From contig CM072163.1 in assembly GCA_036850595.1 (NCBI GenBank), positions 882,604 through 946,603 on the forward strand: a stretch of DNA of 64,000 nucleotides, read 5' to 3'. The notes under the pieces are model-generated. The model had not been told where the DNA came from. It worked only from the letters and a program-made list of their open reading frames with translations, and did not search any database. Shown here one piece after another: positions 43,618 to 54,829 of this stretch. The DNA comes from Rhyacichthys aspro. Taxonomy: Eukaryota; Chordata; Actinopteri; Gobiiformes; Rhyacichthyidae. The position numbers were made by a program, and so were the translations under genes. Every line of letters begins with the position of its first letter. The first letter of the stretch is position 1.

Positions 43618-46600
43618 ATTTTTCATTTGTCATTTTTAACAATTCCTCAAATGAATATATTTTTGTTTCTTCTTTTCATCATGTATCAAATGGGATTAAG
43701 GTTAAGGTTCTTTGTTTTCTGTGAAAGGCTTGGGACAAAGGAGCTGCTCAAAAAACAAATAAAACCATCCAAACAACAACACATTTACAACAAAGAGTCA
43801 CAAGAACAAACCTGGTGCAGTCGTCTGAAAAGTCACTGATTTTTCTGACGCTGGTCTTTCTCCAGAAGATGTTCGTCCTTCTTTAAAGTCACTGATGTGA
43901 ACTCATGGCTCTGCTCTGATTGGACAAACAGAGCTGGACTCACAGGTGCTTCGTCCAATCAGCTCCAGGCTTGACTCTAAAGGACCTTCCCTTGATTTAA
44001 AACTGAAAACATGCTTTGGTCTCGTATGTTTTATTAGTTTTTAAAATTTCATTGCATAAAAACTGATGAGAAATAAAAACCCAGAGACACATGAGGCTGG
44101 TGTGAATCAGGTTTATTCACAGCTCAGATTGGTTTAGTACAAACTCTGCTGGTTACAGAAGCCCTTTCAACAAGAATTAAAACTAAATAAAAATGTTGAA
44201 AATGATAATAAAAAGATGGCGTTAAACTGAGAGATTTAAGAGTCTCATAAATTCAGCCGATTCAGGACTTCTCTGTTTTTAGAGACAGATCTGCAGCTTT
44301 AATGGAATCAAATTAAAAATACTGTTTTGCAGCAACAATTCTCCAACAGAACTCTTCTACTCGTTACGACTGACATTTCTGCTTTACAAGAAAAGTCAAA
44401 ATAAATCTGATCCATAGCACGTTATAACAAGATAATAAGACTGGATTTCTGTTATAATTCGTTAACTTTTGCGAATTCAAGCCCTGTTTTTTGAGCTCTG
44501 TGTCGGTTTAAAGCTAATTTAACTAAAGTTGTGCAAACATTTTGACTTTTAAGTGTTTCAAATACAATATATACATGAACTCAGACTCTACAAGAAAAAA
44601 CAAATCAGTTTTAGAGTCAAATTTGGAGTTTTAATTGTAAAAAACACCTCAAATATCAGTCTGTGATCCCAACTTAAAACCTGTTCCCAACGTCACTAAG
44701 GTTTTGATATATTTTATGTTTAGTATTAGTATATTTTGTAGTATTTTTCTATTCTCTTCTCCACAGATCTGTTTTATTTGTAAGGTGTTTGTCTAATGAC
44801 CCAATAAATACAAAAAAGATAATACACTTCTGTACTTTTTGTATTTTTATTTAGTGGCAGTCTTTAGGTTTGATTTTATAAAAAGAAGTGAGCTGTTATA
44901 CCACATTCTGCCACTAGATGGAGTAGTGAGCTGTTAAAAAGCCGTCACTTTCTTCTGACATTTTCTGGCATCGTGAGCAGAAACATGTTTAAGACACAAA
45001 ACATTACTATAAATATAGTGCTTGTTATTTAACTTAAACTTTTCAAAAATAAAGTGTTTGATCTAAAGCTGCAGATCTGTTTTAGGAAAAAAGAGTAAGA
45101 CCCTGAACCAGCGTCATTTTCCAAATCCAAAACTGTACAAATAAAACCAGAAAAAACCCAAAACTGCATCTGTACAAATCTATTTTTTACAAAAATCAGC
45201 CCCAAAACAAAACGAAAAAAAGAAATGATTAGTGATTAACAGAAAAACCACTGCTTTATTTCAGCAGCAAAAGACAAAAAATTAAAATTAAAGACAAACG
45301 ACACAAAATGATCCCTTTGTTTCCCAGATCTCAAGATAAAGTTATTATTTAGTTTATTGTAATGTGTCCCGTTTGTAGAGTTTGTAAAAAGTGGACATTT
45401 TACAACAGAATTATTGCAATAACGATATAAAAGTTTTATTAATATCTATTTGAGATCTTTTTAACAAAATATCTACAAATTAATGTCTGTTTTTGAGCAA
45501 ATACCTCATGATTTGACTAAAATAGTAAATACTGGCATCACATTTCCCTTATATTACATTATATTACTACGTTTTTATTGGGCTTTATGATGTTTAACGA
45601 GAAAAATAACATTTCACTTTCTGCTGGAGGAATGAATGCATAAAGTAAAGGTTTTACAGCTCAAACTATTAATGCTTAAGTTATAAGTTTGATTTGAAAA
45701 ATACGTCACATTTTCATTCTCTGAAATAAAGTTTGAAAGCCTCTTGTTATAAATCAGAGCTTAATAAAGTTTAAACTCATTATTTCTAGTTTTTTTGCTC
45801 ATTTATCCAGGTTTATATCAGGGGTCTTCAACTTGAACTGTCAAAATAAAAGTCCAGCTCATATTTTAGTCTTAGTGTCAGAGACAAGCTTTGACCACAA
45901 CACTTTTGATGTTAAATCCAGATTTTTGCCTAAATTAAAAGCAATTTCTTTATTTTTCTCAGTAAAATATATTTAAAAGTTTCAAACCCGGTGGATCTGT
46001 CTCAGTTTGTTCTGGAGCTCACTCTAATTATCGTTCTGTTTTACACCAAACACTGACTTTATTAAACGTGAAGACCCCAGAAATAAACATTTATCATTGA
46101 TTTATAAACTGACTCTTTATGTTTCAAGGCACGAAGTGAAAGTGAAGGCAGCCGTTAAAACTGGACGCTCAGTTTGACTTTTTAGACTCAACGTACTTTA
46201 AAAAGGGTTTAACCATAGCCTTGTTTCTATTATTGTTGGAATTATTCGTTTGCAGCGTTTTGTCACATTTTCTTAGTGTTTTGTCAGGTTTTTTGTTGTT
46301 GTTCTTGTTGCGTTTTGTCACATTTTTACGATAATTTGAAACATTTTTTCAGGAATGTAATTATGTACCATAAATATGATGTTTTTTAACAACAGGCAAC
46401 ATTTTGTCACATTTTTCCAATATTATTAAAATTACACAACAATTTAACAAATTGTTGTGTTTTATTTGACGGTTGTATTTTTGTTGTATTTCTGCTTAGT
46501 CATATGATGTTTTTGAGGTGTTTTCTCGTGTTTTTCCAAATATTTTTGTGACTATGTGATGTTTTGTGCAGCATTTTGAAGCAAGTTTTCTTCCTTTTGC

Positions 46601-48964
46601 TTCATTTTTAGAAAAAAAGACTAAACTGTGGCTGATTATTTGTGTAAATAGACAGTCTAAACTTGTATATTATGTTGAAACTTTACTTTTTTTAAAGTGT
46701 GCGTCCAGTTTTACGTTTAGTGTCTGATTTGTCGAAGCAGTTACAGTGAAGTAGGTCCATTATAAAACTATTTAGTATAGACTCAATTTTAAACAAAAAC
46801 AAGCCCTTTTTTCTGCTTTGAGAGAAAAAAATGTGCAATTCTAACATTATTCAAGCATTTACTGTTTAGAAAATGTTCTTAATCAAAGAAAAGCAGAAGT
46901 GAAGGGATTTAAGAGCGTAGTGTTTAAAGTCTCTACAATGGAAGGGATTTTCTTTAGAGTCTAGTTTTTTTAGAGGCTTTCGAAGACGAGCCAAGTGTGA
47001 GTCCAAGTCCGGTTTATGGATTACTTTGTTTGAGCCGTCGGTCCAAGTCTGGAGTGGATTAATGAGCCGTACAGAAGAAAAAAATACCATTTCATCATGT
47101 GTTTCGTGGTATTTTGTCACATTTTTAAAGCAGTTTTTGCTCAGATTTGTCACAGTTTTTTCTGTGTTTCTTGGATTTGGAGTTAGACTCATCTTTTCAA
47201 GACACTTTTCATATTTTCTCTTTAAAAATATAGAAATTACTGCCAGACTTATTATATTGTCAACACCAAGGTGTGATGGGTCTCCCGTCATTCAACACCT
47301 TTACCTCATTTTTTTGATGCGTTTTGTCACATTTGTGCATAGTTTGATTTGAGCTGTGTTTTTGATTGACTTTTGTGGTGTTTTGGGACAATCACTGCAA
47401 TGTTTGGCACTTTTTGACGAGTTACTTCATGTTCTGTCATATTTTGCTCCATTTTTGTTTGTACTAAACTTTAAAAGTATTTTTGTGGAGTGGCACAATT
47501 TGGAGTATTTTATAATGTTTTTGAGTTTTTGTTCATTCTGTATCATCTTTGTCAGCATTTTAAAGGACAATTTTGTGTTTAAATCATGGTTATTCATTTT
47601 CAAAAAGTCAAATTGAATATTCCTTGTGAAAAGTTTGTTGAAAAGTTCACAAATGTCCTTGGAGAGAAAACAGATGCTGCTAATGAGAGCATGTGCTTTT
47701 AACAAGGGTTGATTATAAGTTAAAGGAGCATATTTCTTCTTCAAGTGTAATTGAAGTCTTGAGAGAATGGACTAAACAGATGTCTCTGAGAAAAACAGCT
47801 GCTCAAATAATGCTATTCAGAGTATCACACGGGTTTTGATAATAAAGAAGGGAATATGATCAAAGATGGAAGCAGATTTAAAAACACAAGGGAACAGAGC
47901 AATATCTGTTTTATGAAAATGCACAAATGTTCCTGAAAAGATGGGTCTAACTCAAGTCCACTTTACTGTCGCTGATGAAAAAGACATAAAATGACACCAA
48001 ACATAATTTGAGAAGCAATTTTGCAGCTTAAAAGACAAAAACATGGGCTTGTGTGTAATGTTAAGAAGTGAGCACATTTCTTCAGCACAGTACATGGTTA
48101 TTGTTCACTTAGATGGAAATAAAACAGTATTGCTTCCTAAAAACGGTTTGCTCGTGATTTAAAAAGTGAAAGGAAAAGTATGTTTGCCTGATTTATAATG
48201 GGGTGTAATATGGATATAATATCCCAGTGATATCGTTCAGGAAAATGAACACTGATGAAAAAAAGTGCTTCGCGAAGCAAAATGAGCAAAAGAGATGAAG
48301 AATTAGAGAAAATGGCTGCTGTCTGAATGGTTCTAGGAAACAAACATGAGTAAACAAGCTTCTCTGCGGTGGATTTCATGATTTTAAGGCAAAAAAATGG
48401 GGTTTTACAATTATTCTAATGATAAAAAGTGTATATATAAATATATTAAATTGATTCTGAATAACATCAGGGAAAAGTTTATCCAAAAACTAAAAAAGAG
48501 AGGGATTTAGAATTAGGAATTAGAGAAAATAATACCTTTGTAAATTTCATAAAATGTTCTGTTGTAAATATTCCAGTCGAAATTGATGATGTAAATTCAT
48601 TAAAAAGTTTCCAAGAAGCAAAATGACGACTAATGAAGGAGTAACAACGGGAAATGATGCTCTGGGAACTGTTCTGGGAAAGAAAAAATGGACAAGCTCC
48701 TCCTGAAAAGACTAATAATGGAAAGTGTCTGCTCTTTGAACGGTTCCAGTAAATAAACATGGGACAAACCGAGCAGATTTCATCGTTTTGAGAAGAAAAG
48801 TAATGTCTGTGAGTATTCCAGAGATAAAAGGTTCTGGATTCAAACAGGACAGTAACTCCTCTGGAGCAGACGGGCCCAGGAGACCCAGTATTCCCTGTGT
48901 CGAGTGGTTAGTTCTCACCTGGAAGCGTCGATATAGATCCGTGTTTCTAGAGTCTGTTAAAGTC
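43618..48964. other. Convergent WDR73/PLEKHF2 intergenic region, no gene seen
   Basis: An AATAAA at 43758-43763 may end WDR73. From 44 to 46 kb the DNA is AT-rich and plain, with a CTCF-like CCACTAGATGGAG at 44911-44923. From 46257 to 47340 the motif TTTTGTCACATTTTT recurs at least five times in decayed form. Segments at about 48285-48420 and 48600-48810 are diverged copies of each other. The part next to 48964 is probably PLEKHF2 3' UTR. Open frames of 80-141 codons here have no domains. Confidence 0.5.
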
Positions 48965-49693
48965 TCAGTCGCTGCTGTCGTCCTCGTCCTCTTCGTCCGA
49001 CGCGTGGCTGTTGTTGAACTCCGGCCTCTGTTGGTGCTGTCCGTTGGCCGTCGTCAGCTGAACGAAGCAGAACTCGCAGACTCGCACCGGTTTGGACGAC
49101 TGACTCGGGAGGAGGTAGCGTTTTTCGGAGCAGGGCCCGCACACGACGAAGCCGCACTTCCTGCAGTGGTGCCGGCGGTTGACGGGCGTGAACTTCACCT
49201 TCTGGCAGCGCATGCAGATGGACGCCTCTTTGTCGGGAACCCAGACGGCGGCGTGTTCGCCGCTCGGGGCTTTACCGCTCTTCTGCAGCAGGTCGCCCAC
49301 GCACTTCCCGATGTGGTTCATCCACTCTGACTTCTCTGTAGCCGTCGCCGCGAAAACGGTGAAAGATTTGGTGGGAGTTTTGATCAGCCATCCGTTCCGT
49401 AGGTCGTACTCGGGTTCGTCCGGAGCCGTGTCGATGGTGACCGACTCTAACGGGATGATGTGCTGCTTGTTGTACTTTTTTTTCTGGATCACGATGTTGC
49501 CGTAAACCAGGATGTCGTTGAAGAGGAAGAACTGGCGCAGTTTGGGTTTCTTGCGGCAGAGTTTGGTGAGGATGCCCTCTCCGATCAGGACCCGTCCGGG
49601 GATGGCTAAAGGCTGGCCCGCGGCGCCGAAGCAGCCCTCCACCACCGCGATGCGTTTGGAGTTGGCCTCGCTGTTCGCAAGACGGTCCACCAT
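48965..49693 (-). CDS. plekhf2: PLEKHF2 (Phafin2), PH and FYVE domain endosomal protein, 242 aa
   Basis: A single coding exon reads MVDRLANSEANSKRIAVVEG through to the acidic tail DEEDEDDSSD. The PH domain spans about 35-131 (GRVLIGEGILTKLCRKKPK, RQFFLFNDILVYG, EWMNHI). The FYVE zinc finger spans about 151-212 with WVPD, the RRHHCRKCG phosphoinositide-binding signature and RVC, plus eight Zn-ligand cysteine/histidine positions. Length and sequence match human PLEKHF2 (249 aa). The protein binds PI3P on early endosomes and works in endosome fusion, receptor recycling and autophagy. The minus-strand sequence just upstream is a pyrimidine tract and CAG followed by GAGGTGAAG and ATG, so a 5'-UTR intron joins at about 49702, as in other vertebrates. 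The exon is GC-rich compared with its surroundings. Confidence 0.97.
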   Translation of the reverse strand: MVDRLANSEANSKRIAVVEGCFGAAGQPLAIPGRVLIGEGILTKLCRKKPKLRQFFLFNDILVYGNIVIQKKKYNKQHIIPLESVTIDTAPDEPEYDLRNGWLIKTPTKSFTVFAATATEKSEWMNHIGKCVGDLLQKSGKAPSGEHAAVWVPDKEASICMRCQKVKFTPVNRRHHCRKCGFVVCGPCSEKRYLLPSQSSKPVRVCEFCFVQLTTANGQHQQRPEFNNSHASDEEDEDDSSD

Positions 49694-49902
49694 CTTCACC
49701 TCCTGAAACAAATACCAGATTCAACACTCACATTAGTCCACAGACACAGGTCGACACCTTCTCTTTGTTTTATCCACTTACAATAAGTCTGGCCCTAGAT
49801 TTGTATAAACCAACACCAGGAACATCATCAGAGCGTCTAAGTCTGGATATGAATGAGACCACACTAAAGGAGAGTCCATGGTTGAACTTATTTACTCTAA
49901 GC

Positions 49903-50565
49903 ATTTGAACAGGTTTTAGATGGATTTGAACAGGTTTTAGATGGATTTGAACAGGTTTTAGATGGACTTGAACAGGTTTTAGATGGATTTGAACAGGTTT
50001 TAGATGGATTTGAACAGGTTTTAGATGGACTTGAACAGGTTTTAGATGGATTTGAACAGGTTTTAGATGGATTTGAACAGGTTTTAGATGGAATTGAACA
50101 GGTTTTAGATGGAATTGAACAGGTTTTAGATGGAATTGAACAGGTTTTAGATGGATTTGAACAGGTTTTAGATGGATTTGAACAGGTTTTAGATGGAATT
50201 GAACAGGTTTTAGATGGAATTGAACAGGTTTTAGATGGAATTGAACAGGTTTTAGATGGATTTGAACAGGTTTTAGATGGATTTGAACAGGTTTTAGATG
50301 GATTTGAACAGGTTTTAGATGGAATTGAACAGGTTTTAGATGGAATTGAACAGGTTTTAGATGGATTTGAACAGGTTTTAGATGGATTTGAACAGGTTTT
50401 AGATGGACTTGAACAGGTTTTAGATGGATTTGAACAGGTTTTAGATGGATTTGAACAGGTTTTAGATGGACTTGAACAGGTTTTAGATGGATTTGAACAG
50501 GTTTTAGATGGATTTGAACAGGTTTTAGATGGATTTGAACAGGTTTTAGATGGATTTGAACTGGT
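49903..50565. repeat. 21-bp family minisatellite (forward), homogeneous, about 31 units
   Basis: Units are GGTTTTAGATGGATTTGAAC with variants at one place: ATTTG, ACTTG or AATTG. The variants come in blocks with a partial three-unit (63-bp) period. As 21 is seven codons and no stop occurs, one antisense frame stays open for the whole array (heptad SNPSKTC); this is not evidence for a gene. Confidence 0.97.
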
Positions 50566-50712
50566 TATACACAGAAACAGGACATAAAAAGCAGTATAAA
50601 AGCAGACAGTGGCTCCTTTTTTGTTTATTTTTACAGTCGCTGGTGGAGCATAAATGGGTAAAGAATAATACACATGAATTTCCAAATTTTACAGTTTTTT
50701 TCTTTTTGCAGC

Positions 50713-51427
50713 AGAGTTTAAAGCTCAGTTTGTTTGCTTAAAGCTCAGTTTGTTTCTGTTTAAAGCTCAGTTTGTTTGTTTAAAGCTCAGTTTGTTTGTT
50801 TAAAGCTCAGTTTGCTTGTTTAAAGCTCAGTTTGTTTGTTTAAAGCTCAGTTTGTTTGTTTAAAGCTCAGTTTGTTTCAGTTTAAAGCTCAGTTTGTTTG
50901 TTTAAAGCTCAGTTTGTTTCAGTTTAAAGCTCAGTTTGTTTGTTTAAAGCTCAGTTTGTTTCTGTTTAAAGCTCAGTTTGTTTGTTTAAAGCTCAGTTTG
51001 TTTCAGTTTAAAGCTCAGTTTGTTTGTTTAAAGCTCAGTTTGCTTGTTTAAAGCTCAGTTTGTTTGTTTAAAGCTCAGTTTGTTTGTTTAAAGCTCAGTT
51101 TGTTTCAGTTTAAAGCTCAGTTTGTTTGTTTAAAGCTCAGTTTGTTTCAGTTTAAAGCTCAGTTTGTTTGTTTAAAGCTCAGTTTGTTTCTGTTTAAAGC
51201 TCAGTTTGTTTGTTTAAAGCTCAGTTTGTTTCAGTTTAAAGCTCAGTTTGTTTGTTTAAAGCTCAGTTTGTTTGTTTAAAGCTCAGTTTGTTCGTTTAAA
51301 GCTCAGTTTGTTTCTGTTTAAAGCTCAGTTTGTTTGTTTAAAGCTCAGTTTGTTTGTTTAAAGCTCAGTTTGTTCGTTTAAAGCTCAGTTTGTTTCTGTT
51401 TAAAGCTCAGTTTGTTTGTTTAAAGCC
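50713..51427. repeat. About 20-bp minisatellite (AAAGCTCAGTTTGTTTGTTT)n
   Basis: About 34 units; the linker varies between GTTT, CTGTTT, CAGTTT and CTTGTTT forms. The block 50836-51063 is repeated almost exactly at 51064-51291, a 228-bp higher-order repeat. Confidence 0.96.
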
Positions 51428-51734
51428 TGGTGAGAGCTGTTTTCTTGGTTTGTTTCGTGTTGTCAGTAAAGCTCCACTGAACACACTCTGATCTGCTCTG
51501 AGCCGTGACCCAGAAGTGGCTGCTGCCTGTGGCCTCTCTCTGAGCTGAGCAGGGGTCAGAGGTCAGGGGTCAGAGGTCACAGCGAGGCAGAGGCAGAATC
51601 AGACCCGCTTCAAACACAACAAACTCACTGGAGGAGAAACTACAGCTGGGTTTGAAGTGAGTGTGTGTGACTTTATGTTTACACACGACCGACTTTTATT
51701 ATGTTCCTCATTTATACAACCTGGATTTAATCAG
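51428..51734. other. Unique stretch between arrays, possible PLEKHF2 5' region
   Basis: Moderately GC-rich (AGGGGTCAGAGGTCA, tandem half-sites of nuclear-receptor type at about 51551-51580). No coding exon recognised. Confidence 0.35.
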
Positions 51735-52078
51735 GGTTTAGCCAGGCTTTAAGAGGTTTTAAATGGATTTGAACAGGTTTTAGCTGGATTTGAACAAATT
51801 TTAGATGGATGTAAACAGGTTTTAGTTTCATTTACAGGTTTTTGGCTGGGTTTGAACAGGTTTTAGTTGGACTTGAGGTTTTTAGTTGGATCTGAACATG
51901 TTTAGTTGGAATTGACCAGGTTTTAGCCGTGTTTGAACGGGTTTTAGATGGATTTGAACAGGTTTTAGTTGTATTTGAACGGGTTTTAGATGGATTTCAA
52001 CAGGTTTTAGTTGTATTTGAACAGGTTTTAGTTGTATTTGAACAGGTTTTACTTGTATTTCAACAGGTATTTGTTGGG
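51735..52078. repeat. 21-bp family minisatellite (forward)
   Basis: About 16 units, the last five with TTGTATTTGAACAGG in place of TTGGATTTG. Confidence 0.92.
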
Positions 52079-52419
52079 TCAAATACCCGTATCATTATTA
52101 TAAAAGTTTTAAAAAGACTGTTATTCAGAAGAAACTGAAGAAACTCTGAGTTATGTTGTGTATGAGAATGCTAAAAATAAAAAAATTGTTGAGTGTTTCC
52201 GACTGATTCCATCATATTTCTGATTTGTTGTCTCTGAGCGGAGGCTAACTTTAGCTCCGTAATCAGAAGTCCTTCTCTGAACCCAACAAAGAAAAAAACA
52301 GAAAAATGAACCGAAGAAACCAGCTCCAGAGTCAAAGTCTCTGAGCTCAGCGCCGTGTGGTAATTGGTCAAAGCAGAGTTCACCACGTTTCAAAAAAAGA
52401 AACCACAAATCGAAGGTAA

Positions 52420-52560
52420 TTACGAAGCAGATGCCATCGCGCTCGGAGAAAACCGAGGCTCCTGATTGGCCATCGCCGCGGCAACAGGCGAACGGGTACG
52501 TGACGAGCAGCGAGAGTTCTGCAGCGGTAAACACAGAGTCAAAGAAGCAGAGGCTGTAAT
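52420..52560 (-). promoter_or_regulatory. CpG-rich patch with CCAAT box, candidate PLEKHF2 promoter
   Basis: CpG-dense sequence in an AT-rich setting. On the minus strand it reads GCGGCGATGGCCAATCAGG at about 52464-52482, a CCAAT box. PLEKHF2 needs an upstream non-coding exon, and this is the nearest CpG-rich patch on its 5' side. Exon borders cannot be fixed. Confidence 0.3.
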
Positions 52561-53862
52561 CAGAGAGAAATTACAGCCACAGACGTGAGAAATAACAGGG
52601 ATTCTCTCAGAAGAGGAAATATGACACGAGCTTTGATAGAATTTCACCGAAGAACTCACCAAAAACGTCTCTCGGAAAGGTTTATGGTTGAAGTTCGCCT
52701 GTAATCTTCAGGAAATGGGAAAGTTCGAGGTCAGATGGAGCTTGAGAAGTGGCTCACAGAGGCTTAAATACATGAAAATATAAGGTTTATAATTTCTTAA
52801 ATCATTATGAGATCTAAATAATGAGTAGCAGCAGCTGAGAGTTGAGTCCTTTATTAAAGGCCACTCTGTCTCCAGTAACACTGTAAACGACTGACATAAA
52901 ACATTTATTATGTTCAACTGCAGGTAGGAAAATGGCCTCTGAGTTTTAACCTCCTGCTGCAGGTCAAAGGTCGGACACAGCACTGAGCAGCTCCAGAGTC
53001 GGACAGAGACACAGTAAAAAAGAGCAGTGTTTAGAGACAGACTCGCTCATTTTAAGACAAGGTTCCTGTCTTTTAATTGGTTTAACAGATTTTATCAAGT
53101 TTAAAAAGGATTTAACCTGGTTAGAAGTGAATTTGGACAAGTTTAAAGTAGTTTAAAGTGGACCATATGAGGTTTTGAACCAATTAAAACAAAATAAAAA
53201 GACATATTTTGGGTCACGTTGACATTATTTTGATCTGTTCATGTGAAAAAAAGTTTAGAACAAGCTTTTACTGTATTTTATGATGTGTTCAGGGGCTTTT
53301 GGACAGAGTCTGTTTTTAACATAAACCCAGAGTGTCACTGTTGATATTTATTAGTAACTCTATAATAAAATAACTATAATAATACATAGCTTTTAATGCT
53401 ACAAACGAATCAGGTTTAATGTAGCTTCTTCTCTTTATGCTGTTAAATCCCTGACACTTGAACGCAGCATCAGTCTGAGCAGAGGCTGAGGACACTGTAC
53501 TTTGGTTTTCTCTCGTGCTGCAATTAATTAATGAGCACAGTCAGAGTCTAATTTACAGAATAAATATAGTTCTTACTGAACATACCGTTTGTTCTGCTGC
53601 AGTTTTCTGTTTATATCAGCTTCAGAGTGAGAGAGGTGAGTATTGTAATTGAACAGAGAAAGAACAGAGACCACACAGTTCAAACTAAAAGCTCCCGAGA
53701 CAAATCCAGACCTGGGATTTAAATGGATCAATAAAAACATGTCTCTCATTTCCTTTCATGCACCATCTAATTTCTTAATAACATCAACAAAAACATCAGG
53801 GTTAAAAGTCTATAACCTGATTTATTTACTGTTTCATTTAGTTTTTCAGTGTATTCTCCTAA
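52561..53862. other. Non-coding, no gene seen
   Basis: No convincing exon, RNA or repeat array. Confidence 0.35.
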
Positions 53863-54292
53863 AGTTTATTGTAACAGGAATCATCTGAAAAAATGAGACG
53901 TGATCTAGTCTTTATAATGAAGGATTTTAATAGAAATCAGCAGAATTTGTCCAATCACAGCTCACTTCAGGTAAAAAGGAGCGCTCCCATTGGTCGACAC
54001 TGATGTCAACAACGAAGGAACAAGGAAATAAACCAAGGAAATGTGTTATTCTGTTGGAAATATGTCTTATTTTACAGAGAAACAGATCAAGACGGACATA
54101 ATTCCAGGATCACTACAGTCTACAACGGTAAACTCCAAAGATAAAAGTTTCAGGTCAGATCTAAACTTTGATTTAATGTAATGTATTAGTATTTTGTGTC
54201 GAAAAATGGTCCAGTTTGCCCTTTTTTTAAATAAAAAAGCAGGAAAGGTTACTGCTGTTACAAAAAACAAAATCAGGTACTGAAACTTTAAG
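53863..54292 (+). mobile_element. Dispersed repeat family, copy 2
   Basis: Near-identical partner of 5227-5692, same orientation, with a few small deletions. See that entry. Confidence 0.7.
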
Positions 54293-54829
54293 CTACTTTC
54301 AGTTGATTGATTGTGGATATGTAGAAAAGAAGAGAGGAAATAATCCCAATATTAGTTGAAAAAATTGAACAAAAGCACCAGGATCCGCTTTGTTCCTGCA
54401 GCCATCATTTATATTATTATCATAACTCACTGGAGACACTACAGAAGGTCGAACGACTCAAACCCAAATCATGATCATGAATAAAAAACAATTAACTGCA
54501 CCGTCCTAATGCCACAAGGACCAGAGATGTGAGCTGGAACACTTTCACGTCCATTATCTCTCAATAAACTCATTAATAGGCTGTTCCTCTGGGTTTATTT
54601 GAGTTCTATTATGTACCACCCGCCGCTGACGTCGCTCAGAGTTTCTCCAGTCGCTGAACTCGCTGCAGGAGCCACGTTCACAGGTGAGCGGCGCTTCACT
54701 GACTCAGAAATAAGTCTCTCTATAATCATCTGTCATTACTGCGCTCGGATAAATACAAACTTCATTCAGTACAAACCATGAGAATAAGAGCAGTGTTTAT
54801 CTCTGACTCAGTCCTGGATGATGCTTTGG

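Noticed and set aside
46866..47291. 141-codon open frame on the minus strand
   Set aside because: No recognisable domain; lies in the presumed PLEKHF2 3' region beside the fossil TTTTGTCACATTTTT repeats.
49272..49727. Arg/His-rich frame overlapping PLEKHF2
   Set aside because: Out-of-frame shadow of the PLEKHF2 exon.
49897..50685. 262-codon open frame, heptapeptide SNPSKTC repeated
   Set aside because: It is the antisense reading of a 21-bp minisatellite; the unit length is a multiple of 3 and lacks stops. No start context, domain or splice partner.
50836..51279. Two near-identical 71-codon frames (FKAQFVCLKLSL type)
   Set aside because: They are the two copies of a 228-bp higher-order repeat, not paralogous genes.
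52151..52534. 127-codon minus-strand frame upstream of PLEKHF2
   Set aside because: Covers the CpG-rich patch better explained as promoter or 5' UTR; no domain and no splice join in frame to the PLEKHF2 start.
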